A DNA stretch of 64,000 nt from the NCBI GenBank assembly GCA_963682055.1, contig OY821742.1, forward strand, positions 2,751,816 to 2,815,815, read 5' to 3'. The translations under genes and the position numbers were made by a program. Positions within the stretch are counted from its first letter, which is position 1. The number at the start of each line of letters is the position of its first letter. Source of the DNA: Primula veris (lineage: Eukaryota > Streptophyta > Magnoliopsida > Ericales > Primulaceae). Positions 15,307-27,120 of this stretch are shown here, piece after piece. The notes beneath the pieces were generated by a model, which worked only from the letters and a program-made list of their open reading frames with translations, ran no database searches and was not told the DNA's origin.

Positions 15307-15816
15307 CTAGTTTCAAGGGGGTAAAAAGAGGTCATTAAAACCTAAAATAACTTCAAAAGTCACATATGACTGTAACTTTCTTCTAATTCATTTATTGATT
15401 GAGACACGGTCAATTTAATTTCCTATGAAAACAAAATAATTTATTAAGTTGATACCTGATGAAAACTAGGAAGACATTCTTGTCCACTTTGCCAAACACA
15501 ATGTCGTAGGATGTAAAACCAGAGTGAGTGAAAAGAATGTTGATGAGTTCTTCTTCCATCACTTCTCATTATTAGCTTACTAATTTTAAAGACCGGTAGA
15601 ATATTAATAGTTAATGAAGCATTTTGTGCCGACAATGTAAGTCTGGTGAGCGTAAAGTAACTATAGAATGGACCCTTATTTTGGTGCTGCCTATGGAACA
15701 ATACATACATGACAACACTCCCAAAACAGATTAGTTTTGTATTTTTACTTTTTGAACAAAGCCAATGGGAATACTTTGATTACATGCAAATAATTTTGCT
15801 ACATTACATAACTCAG
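15307..15816. other. Junction between truncated GDH and truncated MAGO
   Basis: Neither the first GDH exon nor the first MAGO exon can be found here, although both would be expected since the two genes are head to head. The minus strand at about 15560-15460 has a short ATG-led frame ending at a possible GT donor, but I recognise no protein in it. Confidence 0.5.
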
Positions 15817-16859
15817 TCTCTGCCGCGTTGTTATGGACTCCGAGGTTGTATGTATATATAAAGCCCTAATCTTTGTTTTGAAGTACATTAGGAAGCCTAA
15901 TTTGTGTAGTTAACGTAGTATTTTTGTATGAATTGAGGAAGATCATAGTGTTCAATTTTGATTTTATTATATTGGTTTTAAAAGCCCAATTTGATCCGTA
16001 AAGAGGCCTTCTTGATTCCCGCCGTTTATCGCGATTGTTGTCACATCGTTACAGATTCTGAGGTATTATATACTATAAAGCCCCAATCTTTGTTTTAAAG
16101 TACATTAAAAAGCCTTTAATTTTTGAAGCATTGTATTCAAGTTTGAATACAATCATGGGTTTCGATTTTTTATTAGTGGTTGTCAGGGTTTTGGTTGTGG
16201 CGCATTGTTATGGATTCTGAGGTGAATAAAAGCCCTGATATTTGTTTTGAATTTCATTCAGACCCTTAATTTGTGTATAAAATGTAGTTTTTTGTATGAA
16301 TTGAGGGAGAACTTGTTTCAAGTTTGATTTAGAATCTGGGTTCTGATTATTTATTTGTGGTTGCTAGTGTTTTTATTGAGAAGCCCTATTTGATCGGTAA
16401 AAGAGGCTTTCTTGACCTCCTCTGTTTATTGCGAGTGTCGTCGCATTGTTACGGAGTCCGATGTAGTATATATATATGAACCCCAATTCTTTGTTTTAAA
16501 TTACATTAAGAAGCCTAGTTTGTGTAAGCATTGTGTTTAAGTTTGATTTTGTCATGGGTTTTGATTATTTATTAGTGGTTAGTGTTTGAGTGTCGCCGTA
16601 TTGTTATGGATTCCGAAGTGAAAAAAGCCATAATCTTTGTTTTAAGTTTCATCCAGACTCCTAATTTGTGTAGAATATGTAGTTTTTTGTGTGGATTGAT
16701 GATGACCATTGTGTTCAAGTTCTGGGTTTCAATTATTTTAATTCATTCTATATCCCATTTAGTATAAACCCTGGCCTTTTTCAAGTTGGGTAAAAAGGCT
16801 TTCTTGACCCCCCCGTTATTTATCGTGAGTCTTGCCGCATTGTTATGAACTCTGAGGTA

Positions 16860-16914
<55 letters not shown>

Positions 16915-17337
16915 CCTAATCTTTGTTTTAAACTACATTAAGACCCCTAAATTATGGAGAAAATGTTTTTTTCTTCTTTGAATTAAGTGAAACCCAATTT
17001 GGTGTTTCCTATTTTTGTATCAGGGTTTTGATTAAAACAAATATGTTTGCACGTGATTGGTATTTTGCTAATGTGATTGGAGCTTTTTTTTTTATTGAGG
17101 TATAAAGCCCTAATCTTAATTAAACCCTAGGGTTTTTTTCTCGATTTGAAGGGAGACCCTTCTTTTTTATTTTGATTTTGTTATGTGGGTTTTTATTCTT
17201 TATTAGTGGTTGTTCGTGATTTCATTCAAATGCTCTATTTTCTAGAAAAAACGATACTATGACCCGTAAAGAGGCTTTTTTAACTCCAGCTGTGTACTGC
17301 AAGTGTCTTCGTGTTGTTACAGATACCAGATTCCGAG
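15817..17337 (+). repeat. Tandem degenerate copies of a MAGO exon and its intron
   Basis: At least seven pieces match the end of a MAGO exon (family sequence around RKE-FLTPAV-ECRRIV-SE) followed by a GT donor-like site: 15817-15844, 15993-16062, 16196-16221, 16392-16462, 16588-16617, 16788-16856 and 17259-17337. Longer (from RKEAF) and shorter pieces alternate, giving a higher-order period of about 395 bp. Between them the intron start (gtgaataaaagccctaat, ttgttttaaa, acattaagaagcctaat) is repeated too. None encodes a perfect exon: each has a substitution, indel or truncated start. Confidence 0.82.
16862..16911. repeat. (TG)n(TA)n microsatellite
   Basis: A short tgtgtgtg run followed by about twenty TA dinucleotides, directly after one of the degenerate MAGO exon pieces. 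Confidence 0.95.
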
Positions 17338-17725
17338 GTGAATAAAAGCCCTAGTCTTTATTTTAATTTCATTTAGACCCCCATATTTTGTATGATATTA
17401 GTTTTTCTCCTTGAATTGGGGGAAACATTTTTTGTATTTCCAGTTTATCGTCAGTATTTTGATTATTTTGATTTGTTTGTTTGCACGTGCTTGGTAATTT
17501 TCTAATATGCTTTTAAGCTTTTTGATTGAGGTATAAAGCCTTAATCTTAATAAAAATCTAGTTTTTTCAACTTTAATTTTATTACCTTTGCTGTGATTTT
17601 TTGTTAGTGGTTGTCACTTGTCAGTGGTTGTTGGTAGAGGATTTAGAAGTAACGTCGTTGATTTACGGTTGGTTATTTTGCATGTGAATATCAGCTAAAA
17701 TTTTCATTGATATATTTTCTTGTAG

Positions 17726-20700
17726 ATAATGAAGGAAGATGATAGGGAGTGGCCAGAGCCAGACCAAGTTGGGCGACAAGAGTTAGAGATTGTGATGGGA
17801 AATGAACACATTTCTTTCACAACTTCAAAGATTGGATCACTTATGGATGTCCAATCTAGTAAGGATCCGGAAGGACTTCGTATCTTCTACTATCTTGTTC
17901 AGGTAATCTGTTTTACCTTTTTCCTTGTAAATTTTGTTTTTATGCATCGGCTGACAACCTGGATATTTGTAGATGTTTTATTCCGAACTTGTTTGAATAT
18001 TATGATTAGTTATATAAGTGCAATACTTTGCTATATGATGGATTTTCTTTCTCGAATATATTAATAATTAAACCGGTTTATACTTTATATACATAATATT
18101 TGTTCAGATTTTCCGGAAAAAAATAGAGTAGGATAACATGTTATTCTGTCATCTTGGGAATACAATGTTCTTGAGTTGGATGCTGGTTTTAATCTGGAAA
18201 ATAGTTGTAAGAATTGGCAATTTTTTGATTTTTTCTGCCAGAAGGGTGTAAAAAGCTGATGACAGCATGGTTGAAAAAGTTTTAGAAACTGTTAAATTGG
18301 CACACACTGTGTACTTTAAAACCTTAAATTAAAGTACCTATTAGTAATATCTTTGGGGAGTAATATTTATGCTTGAAGTTCTATGCTATGCTTAGTGGAT
18401 TTTGTTCCAGTTGATGCTTCAAATGTTTTAGGCGATAGCGGGAAAGAATCTTGTTTATATGTTTAGCATCCGTGCAGTTTAGATATCAATTTAACATATA
18501 GTTTTGTTTTCTGCTATTTTGTCAAAGAATAAAAGATCCGACAGAAAGCTACTGTGAGTATAAGTTTCCAGTTAATAAACGTTATCCTATCATGCTTTAG
18601 GGTCTTTATAGTTTTTCATCTATAATTACTTATGCTATGGTCTTTTTGTTGGTTTCCGTGTACGAAATAACAATTAACAATAATTAAAGGACTAAACAAT
18701 AATAAACAAAACCAGTGTAATCTTTATTAATTTCGAAACTGATATAGAAATTAACGATTACAACATGTAGGTACTGAAACGTAAATAAAGCAAACGTTAT
18801 CAGATTATTATTAATTAATAATCTGATGTTTTGAATTGCAATAAATAGAAACTGCCGGACTGGAAAGTATAAACTTAACAGCCGGACTGTTCTGATTTAA
18901 ATGGAAATAACAGGACTGAATTGAAACTATTCTAATTAGTGAATTTAATTACAGAATTGAAATTACAGCAAAAACCAGAACTTTAAAGAAATTACAGAAT
19001 AGTACAAACAGAATTAAAAGCTACAGCTAAGGACAGCAATTGAAATACTGAAATAAAAAAGGACAGAATTGAATACGTAAATTAAATGGACAGAATTAAA
19101 AGACGTAAATGAAATGGACAGAATAGAAATAAAATAAGACGAGGCTACTGTTAACAGTATGCCCTTAACCGATATTCGCCCAACCACCTTAAGGTTTCTG
19201 GTTGCGTTGGCGCTTCGATTCCAAGGTACAACGTCTCGGATGACTCGCCGGAAACTGGCGACGAGTCAAGGTCGAGCTGTTGGTGGGTGGTTATCTCTGG
19301 TTCTAAAATGTAATGCTGATTTTTGAGAGATGATATATGCTTCTGGATTTTATTTCAGAATGTTGTGAATGTTTTTTGACATGTGGGGGGTCTGCCTATT
19401 TAATTCGAAACTGCAGTATTAACTTTGCAATAAATTCATATTTATTGCAACAGTTACAGCTTTGCTGGAAGCTTTTCCCGAACAGGCGCACTTTTCTCTG
19501 GTTCCCGAGCGAGCAAGCGCGCCCGACGAGCAAGCGCGCCCGACGAGCAAATGTGTATTGGACACAATACACACATGTGTATGTGGACACAATACTTAAT
19601 ATACACATGCGATACCTTAGTATATATATTGTAAAAATCACTCATGATTTTCCAATGTGGGATAACCCTCATGGGTTAAATCCCATTTCTTTTCTCATTT
19701 TTCAGCATTGACTTTATTGCCTCTTTCGAGTACCAACCTTCGAGTCCAATTATCATTCACACCTTTCCTCCGAATAGGTCATGCGATATACCGTTGCGAA
19801 GCTCGTCGCACGAGCTACTCAAAAAGCATAGAGTATGGCCTCAGAAAAACTGAGGAGTCGCATTAAAAATTGACTCAAAGATGGTCCCTGACCACTTTGG
19901 AAAACCATGTTTAAACTACATGTTTTCCAACTTTTCCAACACTTTTCTCATGGTTGTATTGTTTAATTGGATAGTCTTACTACTATATGAGTCTAGTTAT
20001 GCTCGTCTCTTCACTGATGAGATGCTCTCTATCTGCTAATATTCACTCTTATCGGAGTTTACTAGAGGATACAGTAGCATCTAAATACATAAAACCTCTT
20101 GTATTGGTTATTTTTAAGGCACACCAATGTTAAGTTTTGATGAAACATTAAACATCTCAAAGTTCTGAAAAAATGTGAAACGTTGATGACTTTATCATGC
20201 GTAGGATAGAGTAATGTGTTTCATATCCCCACTATACGCCCTATCTTCAATATTTTGTGGCCATTAAATTTTTCAAAGGGACATCACCTTTGCATTTTTA
20301 TGTGGTGTCAATCTTAAAAACTGGACAGTAAGAACATTTTATTTGCTACTTCTCGAATTTTGCGAGCAAAGTGGAACATGACAAAAATAATAATCAATTA
20401 AGGACTCAATATGCAGGGGGGGGGGGGGGGTGTTATTGTTTAGCACCATTATTTTGTAGCAGGTCACTTGCTTAGTTCTAGGTTTTTGTTATTGTGGTTT
20501 TGCTGCTTTCTAGGTTCCTTCGACTTTAATTGAAGTTTTTTTTAGTCATATAACCTGACAATTTTCTCGTCTTTCTTCTGTGGCCTCTATTCTTATCTTT
20601 ATGATCTTTGTTAGAGCTTCACATACTAAACGAGCTGAATGATTTTAACAACAATTCAATACACTGGATCCGTGGTATTACAGTGAAGTTTTCTCGTTTT

Positions 20701-21799
20701 AGTCACTTGAATCAATATATGTCCTTGAGTTAAGACTTCAGACACTAGCCAGCAGCTCATATCAAATACTTCTCGGCTTTTTGTTCAAGTTGTAGGACTG
20801 AGTTTGTTGACAACAAATTCAGTAATCTTCTTCTCTGAATTGATTGTATTCAAGTTGATACGTTTATCCCCTTATTTATTTAATCTTAGGTTTTTGCAAG
20901 GTTTCAAATGGCGCTAGGAGGTGAGGGGGCGCCTAGGCGGCAAGACCATTTTTTCATAATTTTTCACAATTTTCTTAGACATTCATATAATAAACGTGTT
21001 ATAAATAAATTTACCGTCTATTAGCCTATAGTTATACTATTAAAATCCATTTTTTAAATTATTGCTGTAAACAAAATGATAAAAAAAAATATAAAAATCA
21101 TCAACTTTTATTATTATTTTTGTTATTTCTAGGTGAGAGAGTAAAGTTAGTCTAATTGAAGGTTTTGAGTATTTAAAAAATAATTTTTTTATTTTTTTAA
21201 ACTTTATACATGCGTTGACCAGCTTGAAAACGAATTGAATTAGTCCCGGCAGCAAGGCGCTAGGTGCCGCCTAGGCCGATTTTTAAAACACTGGGTGTTT
21301 GATTATCCACATGAACCTGTTATCATCTCACTGGTTGAGAACTACCACTTACAAAAGTTTTTACTTTTGTGCTGTGTTGGGATAGCTGATGATGATCTGT
21401 GTACCACTCAAGTGGTAATTTATATCATGGAAGTTTAGTAAAATTTAAATGTAGCATTTGTATCTCTTGATCATGTTTGGCTTGTAGACTATCATGGCTT
21501 TCTACACTGTCCTACTGGAATGCCAATTCTTGCTGATGGAGTTTAATAAGTACATTTTCTACTTATCCTCTGCCGACAAAGATAGTAGTTAAACTACTTT
21601 AGTTGTATTCCATTCTAGTATATCGTACTATATCACGTACCATGCCATTATATTTGATTTCCATGACCCCTCTTTCTCTCTGGTTATTTCTGTAGTCTTC
21701 CAAAATTCTCAATTTAATGTCATTTTTTGGTGGTTGCAGGATTTGAAGTGCTTTGTGTTTTCTCTCATCTCACTCCACTTCAAGATCAAACCAATCTAA
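17726..21799 (+). CDS. MAGO: MAGO NASHI (exon junction complex core), 3' exons only
   Basis: MAGO forms a dimer with Y14 in the exon junction complex, which marks spliced mRNA for localisation and nonsense-mediated decay. Two intact exons are visible: 17726-17902 (59 codons, after tgtag, starting [13 protein letters not shown] and including [17 protein letters not shown]) and 21740-21799 (after ttgcag, DLKCFVF to HFKIKPI then TAA). They match the C-terminal half of MAGO, which is ~150 residues in plants. The intron between them is ~3.8 kb and holds a solo LTR. The upstream exon survives only as degenerate tandem pieces (15817-17337), and the N-terminal exon (YYVGHKG region of the family) was not found. 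The 3' half is clean, but the gene as a whole is probably not functional. The last exon is duplicated at 31395-31454. Confidence 0.85.
17903..18646. other. MAGO intron, part upstream of the solo LTR
   Basis: AT-rich intron sequence with no recognisable gene or repeat. It ends at the LTR target site ctttt (18642-18646). Confidence 0.6.
18647..19941 (-). mobile_element. Solo LTR of copia element 2 family
   Basis: 1295 bp beginning TGTTGGTTTC and ending TTTTCCAACA, flanked by the perfect 5-bp duplication ctttt (18642-18646, 19942-19946). It differs from the complete LTR at 28303-29597 by two one-base indels that I could find. It contains a ~17-bp minisatellite (gcgcgcccgacgagcaa) near 19500-19550. 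A solo LTR with matching target duplication is the usual product of recombination between the two LTRs of one element. It lies in the MAGO intron. Confidence 0.93.
20893..21294. mobile_element. hAT-like MITE or dispersed repeat in MAGO intron
   Basis: Starts near tgcaaggtttcaaatggcgct and ends near gatttttaaaacactg, with inverted GC-rich words at both ends (ggcgcctaggcggc and gccgcctaggcc) around an AT-rich centre. Inverted ends of this kind are common in plant hAT-type MITEs, but the exact termini and target duplication were not resolved. Copied at 30548-30949 by the segmental duplication. Confidence 0.5.
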
Positions 21800-22776
21800 G
21801 GAAAAGAGGTCTGATTTGCAACTAGTTTCCATATGCTGGTGTGGAAATGGTTCTTTACTAGTGTCATTTTGTGTGAGAGTATGTAGATGGAACTGAAGGT
21901 GCTTGGGATTTTATTGAGATTGTAGAACTGCGCGTACGATTTTTTTTAAATTGTAATCCTAATTTTACCGTAACAATGGCCTAATTGATTAGCAACCTTT
22001 CCCTTCTGTTTGTTATTTTATTTCGATGACATCCCCAAGAGCTTCAATTTAAACTGTGATTTTGATTGATGTCGTACCAGGCTTGCAAAGAGATACTCTT
22101 GATACTAAAAAGTGGTTGCAGATTTGATGCCATGGATGAAGTTCTTTAGAAACTTAGCAAGGTTTTGTTGATTTTCTGGTGTAGTGGACTGTCTTTTTAT
22201 TCTCGTCTTACATTTTGTTATAAAAGGTGTTTGCGAGAGATCAGGAAAACTAATAGTCGCTCCATTTGATTTTATGATTGCTTCAGTCTCTACCAGGAAT
22301 ATTAATTTTGGCACTTCACCAGAATCAGTAGTACAATTACAGATTTATAAAATTACCTCTGAAGACCATTTCATCTAAGCATGAAATAGCAAAATCGGAA
22401 GAAGTAGACATAAACCAAGTGGACATGAGGTCTACTTAAATTATTTCAGTTTCTTATCTAACTGCAATGAAAAACAGTACTAGCACTAGTCTCGAGCGCT
22501 TGCACTCGTAGCATTAATTTTCTACGCCTCAGATATATCTTGGCTTGATGTACGACTCAAATGTATGGCGTTTACAACTACAACGGATGGGTTGTCTAAA
22601 CATATCACAAATGATAAAACATGCATGGCGTTTAAAGACGTCTATCCAAATGCGTGACAAATTATTCCTGTGATACCAATATATTACGGTTTTGCGAGCA
22701 AGTTGTTGAAAATAAACTTCTATTGGAGATCAACTTTCGTTTATATTTACAAATATGGAAAAAAATCTTATTATCT
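21800..22776 (+). other. MAGO 3'UTR and downstream flank
   Basis: Non-coding. The first ~130 bases (ggtgtggaaatggtt onward) are the source of the relics at 6905-7003 and 52530-52627. No other gene is seen. Confidence 0.6.
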
Positions 22777-22785
22777 CATGTGATA

Positions 22786-23222
22786 CCCGACGAGCAAGCC
22801 CGCCTGACGAGCAAGCCCGCCTGACGAGCAAGCGCATGTGTGGTACACAATACACACATGTGTATGTGGACACACTACTTAATATCCACATGGGATACCT
22901 TAGTATATATATTGTAAAAATCACTCATGATTTTCCAATGTGGGATAACCCTCATGGGTTAAATCCCATTTCTTTTCTCATTTTCCAGCATTGACTTTAT
23001 TGCCTCTTTCGAGTACCAACCTTCGAGTCCAATTATCATTCACACCTTTCCTCCGAATAGGTCATGCGATATACCGTTGCGAAGCTCGTCGCACGAGCTA
23101 CTCAAACGCATAGAGTATGGCCTCAGAAAAATTGAGGAGTCACATTAAAAATTGACTCAAAGATGGTCCCTGACCACTTTGGAAAACCATGTTTAAACTA
23201 CATGTTTTCCAACTTTTCCAAC
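22786..23222 (-). repeat. Truncated LTR of copia element 2
   Basis: Matches the last ~430 bp of the complete LTR. It differs at several positions, with a cluster in the minisatellite and about seven substitutions afterwards. It is therefore more diverged from 28303-29597 than the solo LTR is, as expected if it comes from the other LTR of the original element. Confidence 0.9.
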
Positions 23223-23780
23223 AATCCCCCACACGAATGCAATTGGCTCGAAAGCCCATGTCCTAAATGCAAATCAAGAGAACCGCAAAAGTTCACTGCC
23301 TAAGGTCAGGTAGCGCGCGCCTTGAACCTGCCGTAGCGGAGTACCACCCAGAATACTGCTATTAGGTAGCTGTAAAGCTTTGAACCATCAAGCTTTGTGT
23401 ATCCCAGAATGGCACCCACACAGTGCCCTTTCTACCCACGTACTAGGCCCTTTAGTTGTTGTCCATATTTGGCCTGGACTGCCTTGGCAACTTCAACTGA
23501 GTGCTCTAGTGATTTAGCCCAAGCTCATTACATGGTACCGGCCTTACACACTCGTTATAGGTGTTCCAAGTCGAAAGTGTCCTGACTCACTTTACTCGAC
23601 CGTCGAGTTACTTGGATCATTAAGAGCCTCAAGCTCACCCTCACAATGGTACAGGTCTATCACACTGTCATCGCGGAGATGGGCTGGGAACTCCAGGTTC
23701 CCGAGTGCTTTGTTCGGTTGCCCTCACAGTTCAGTTTCCCTTTGAACCTATCAGGAAAGATTCCGTTTAGGTTGGGTTGC
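23223..23780 (-). other. Conserved non-coding region between pol and polypurine tract
   Basis: 558 bp after the pol stop with no reading frame of note. It aligns over its length with 602-1180 of copia element 1 (shared: aggtagcgcgcgccttgaac, gagtgctctagtgatttagc), although the two elements' coding regions are much more different. It may hold signals needed for reverse transcription or RNA packaging. Confidence 0.65.
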
Positions 23781-26700
23781 CTATGGGGGGGCCACCAATT
23801 TAATGGGCTTTAATCCCATTCCGTTCGATGACGTCTCGACTCCCACTTGAGTCAAGCCTTTTGTTAATGGATCCGCTATGTTTTCCTTTGATCTCACAAA
23901 ATCTAAGGATACCACACCGTTGGATAACAATTCCCTTACGGATTTATGTCTCCGACGTATATGTCGAGACTTTCCATTATACATATGATCCTGAGCCCGT
24001 GCAATAGCTGATTGACTATCGCAATGCATGCTTATTGCGGGAACAGGTTTCGGCCACATTGGAATTCCTTCCAATAGACTTCTCAGCCAGTCTGCCTCTT
24101 CGGTTGCTAAGTCCAATGCTATGAATTCAGATTCCATAGTTGACCTTGCAATACATGTCTGTTTGGAGGATCTCCAAGACACAGCAGCTCCTCCCATTAT
24201 AAACACATATCCACTCGTGGATCTTGCGCTATTGGAGTCTGATATCCAGTTGGCATCTGAATACCCTTCCAATACCGCTGGATATCTGGTATAGTGCAGC
24301 CCGTAATCGGCTGAGAACCTCATATACCTGAGAAGTTTCATTATGGCCTTCCAGTGTTCCTCATTGGGATTACTGGTGTACCTGCTCAGTCTACTCACTG
24401 ATTTTGCTATGTCTGGTCTAGTGCAATTCATTATATACATGAGACTGCCTATGACTCGAGAGAAGTCCAATTGATTCACACTTTTACCGAAATTCTTTTT
24501 CAGGTTACAGTTGAACTCAATTGGGGTTCTTGACATAGCTTTACTGTCCTTGTCAAACTTGTCTAAAACTTGTTTAACATAGTGACTTTGGGACAAGGCA
24601 TACCCTTCTGATGTTTTGGTAATCTTCATACCAAGTATTACATCAGCTATACCCAGGTCATTCATATCGAAGTGTTGTGATAACATTTTCTTTGTGGAGC
24701 TGATTCTATCATTACTCCCAATTATGATCATGTCATCCACATAGAGACAGACTACAACACAGTCTCTTCCACTTCCTTTAGAGTAGACACATTTATCACA
24801 CTCATTAATGTGAAAACCGTTTGATAGCATAATTCTATCAAACTTCTCATGCCATTGCTTTGGCGCTTGTTTGAGTCCATATAGAGACTTTACAAGTTTG
24901 CACACTTGGTGCTCTTTACCAGGAACTACAAACCCTTCCGGTTGTTCCATGTAAATCTTTTCTTCCAGTTCTCCATTTAGAAACGCCGTCTTTACATCCA
25001 TTTGATGTATTTCCATATCAAACAAAGCTGCGAGAGCAATGACGATTCGGATTGACGTTTTCCTGGAGACAGGGGCATACGTGTCAAAATAATCAACACC
25101 TTCCGTTTTCCTGAAGCCTTTTACTACAAGTCTCGCCTTGTATTTCTCAATCGTGCCGTCAACCCTTAACTTCCTCTTGAAGATCCACTTGTGACCTAGG
25201 GACTTACAACCTTTCGGAAGATCCACTAGTTCCCAAGTGTGGTTTTGCATAATTGATTCAATCTCATTTTGAATAGCTTCTTCCCAATATTGGGAATCCG
25301 GTGTTGACATAGCTTGCTTATATGTCACCGGTTCACCTTCAACCATGAAGGTTAAGAAATCAGGTCCAAAGAAAGTTTCCTTCCTTGCCCTTTTACTGCG
25401 CCGATGCTCTTCCTCTTCCTCTTCCTCTGTCGGTTCACTTGCCCCCACATTTCCTTCACTGTTCAACTCTTCAGTTGGTACAGAAGGTAATTTCCGGGGA
25501 AAGATATCTTCAAAGAAAGAGCCCTCTCGGCTTTCCATATACGTATCTACGTGCACATCGGGATTGTCCGACTTGTGCACGAAAAACCGATATGCACTAC
25601 TATTCTGTGCATATCCGATGAACACACAGTCCACCGTCTTAGGACCAATTCTCATCCTCTTAGGAGTGGGAACTAGGACCTTTGCGAGACAACCCCAAAC
25701 CCAAAGGTTCTTATAACTGGGTTGATGACCTTTCCATAATTCATATGGAGTCTTTTCTCGCTTCTTATGTGGTAACTTGTTTAAAACATAGTTAGCGGAA
25801 AGTATCGCTTCCCCCCACATGTTCTGGGGTAACCCAGAACTGATTAGCATAGCATTCATCATTTCCTTTAGCGTTCTATTTTTACGCTCAGCAACCCCAT
25901 TTTGCTCGGGAGTGTATGGGGCTGTGGTTTGATGTATAATGCCGCTTTCAGCGCATATCTGTTCAAACGGTGATTCATATTCACCGCCTCTATCACTTCT
26001 CAATGTTTTAATTTTTCTATTGAGTTGATTTTCAACTTCGGTCTTATAAAGAGCGAATTTCTCTACTGCTTCGTCTTTACTTCTCATTAAGTAAACGTAA
26101 CAGTATCTAGTATAATCATCTATAAAGGTGATAAAGTACTTTTTCCCTCCTCGCGTTTGTATAAACTTTAAGTCGCATACATCCGTGTGTATTAGACCGA
26201 GAAGTTCGCTTTCTCGTTCAACATGTTGAAACGATGATTTCGTTAATTTTGCCTCAACACAAATCTCACATTTGTGTTTCTTATCAAAAACGAAATTTGG
26301 TATTAGTTTTAGTGATATTAATTTCTTTAAAGAATTATAATTCACGTGACCTAATCTACCATGCCACAAATGAAATGACTCATATAAATAATTAAACTCA
26401 GAATTTTTATTGGCCTCTTGGGCAACAGTCATTACATTACTAGTGCTAACCTCACCTTTAGCACCTTTATTGGGAGCAGGTGTCCCTACGTTTAACTTAA
26501 ACATGCCGTTGGTCATATAGCCACGGCCTACATAGACACCATTTTTGGTGATTACAATTTTATCGGATTCTAAAACTAGTTTAAACCCGTTCTTCACCAT
26601 CACCGATCCTGATACCAGATTCTTACGGATATCCGGAACATGAAGCACATTTGTCAACCTCAGCTCTTTTCCCGATGTCATCTTCATCACCACCATTCCT

Positions 26701-27120
26701 TTTCCTTCTACTTTGGAAGTAGCAGAATTTCCCATGAAGCAGCTTTCTCCCTCTACTGCCTCGTAGGTCTTAAACATCCACCGTGTTGAGCAGATGTGGC
26801 TTGTGGCGCCGGTATCCAGCCACCACTCTTTGGGGTTGCTCCCCACGAGATTGACCTCAGAGACCACAGCAGTAAAGTGGTCGTCATCTCGTCCTCCCTC
26901 GGCCAGATATGCCTGAGCTGGAGCTTTCCTCTTTCCCTTGCCCTTGAAGTTCCTCGGGGGGGGGGGGGGGGGGGGCTTAGGATTAACAGCGCCTTTATTG
27001 TCATAACAGTCCGCGGCACGATGGCCGGTCCTGTTACACACAAAGCAGGTTCCCGCAAATTTCTTTGCGACAACAGCACTGCCTCCGGTGTCAAAACGTT
27101 TCCGTTTGACGTTGGGCTTT
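23781..27120 (-). CDS. Copia pol polyprotein: protease, integrase, RT, RNase H
   Basis: Open from the gag frameshift (about 27121) to the stop at 23781. Counting residues from the GTG codon at 27041: end of a CCHC zinc knuckle ([11 protein letters not shown]), a proline run coded by 20 C's, protease WLDTGATSH (Asp76), integrase zinc-binding HxxHGRLGH...CEIC (222-261), catalytic triad Asp287, Asp350 and Glu385 ([14 protein letters not shown]), RT with [14 protein letters not shown] (681) and YVDD (767-770), RNase H with Asp929, Glu972 and Asp1008, and the usual ending IADPLTKGL. The order integrase before RT defines Ty1/copia. I see no internal stop. All domains keep their catalytic residues, so the enzymes could be active if translated, but the upstream frameshift separates them from the gag start. 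No canonical envelope gene. Confidence 0.95.
26956..26975. repeat. G20 homopolymer in copia pol
   Basis: Twenty G's on the plus strand, coding for prolines on the minus strand just after the zinc knuckle. Such runs are length-unstable and error-prone in sequencing, so the frame across this site deserves caution. Confidence 0.97.

Larger units (their letters stand above)
19942..22776 (+). repeat. Duplicated segment A (copy 1)
   Basis: 2835 bp that recur at 29598-32431 with only one difference noted, a G15 versus G14 run at 20416. It holds the 3' part of the MAGO intron, the last MAGO exon (21740-21799), its 3'UTR and downstream sequence. It begins with the LTR target sequence ctttt and ends abruptly at ttatct, where truncated LTR sequence begins. 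Confidence 0.93.

Noticed and set aside
15460..15560. Short minus-strand ATG-led frame with a possible splice donor, upstream of GDH
   Set aside because: Its sequence does not resemble the GDH N-terminus or any protein I know.
26956..26975. G20 run as a programmed frameshift site between gag and pol
   Set aside because: The frame change is already complete upstream at about 27121, and the zinc knuckle before the run is in the pol frame.
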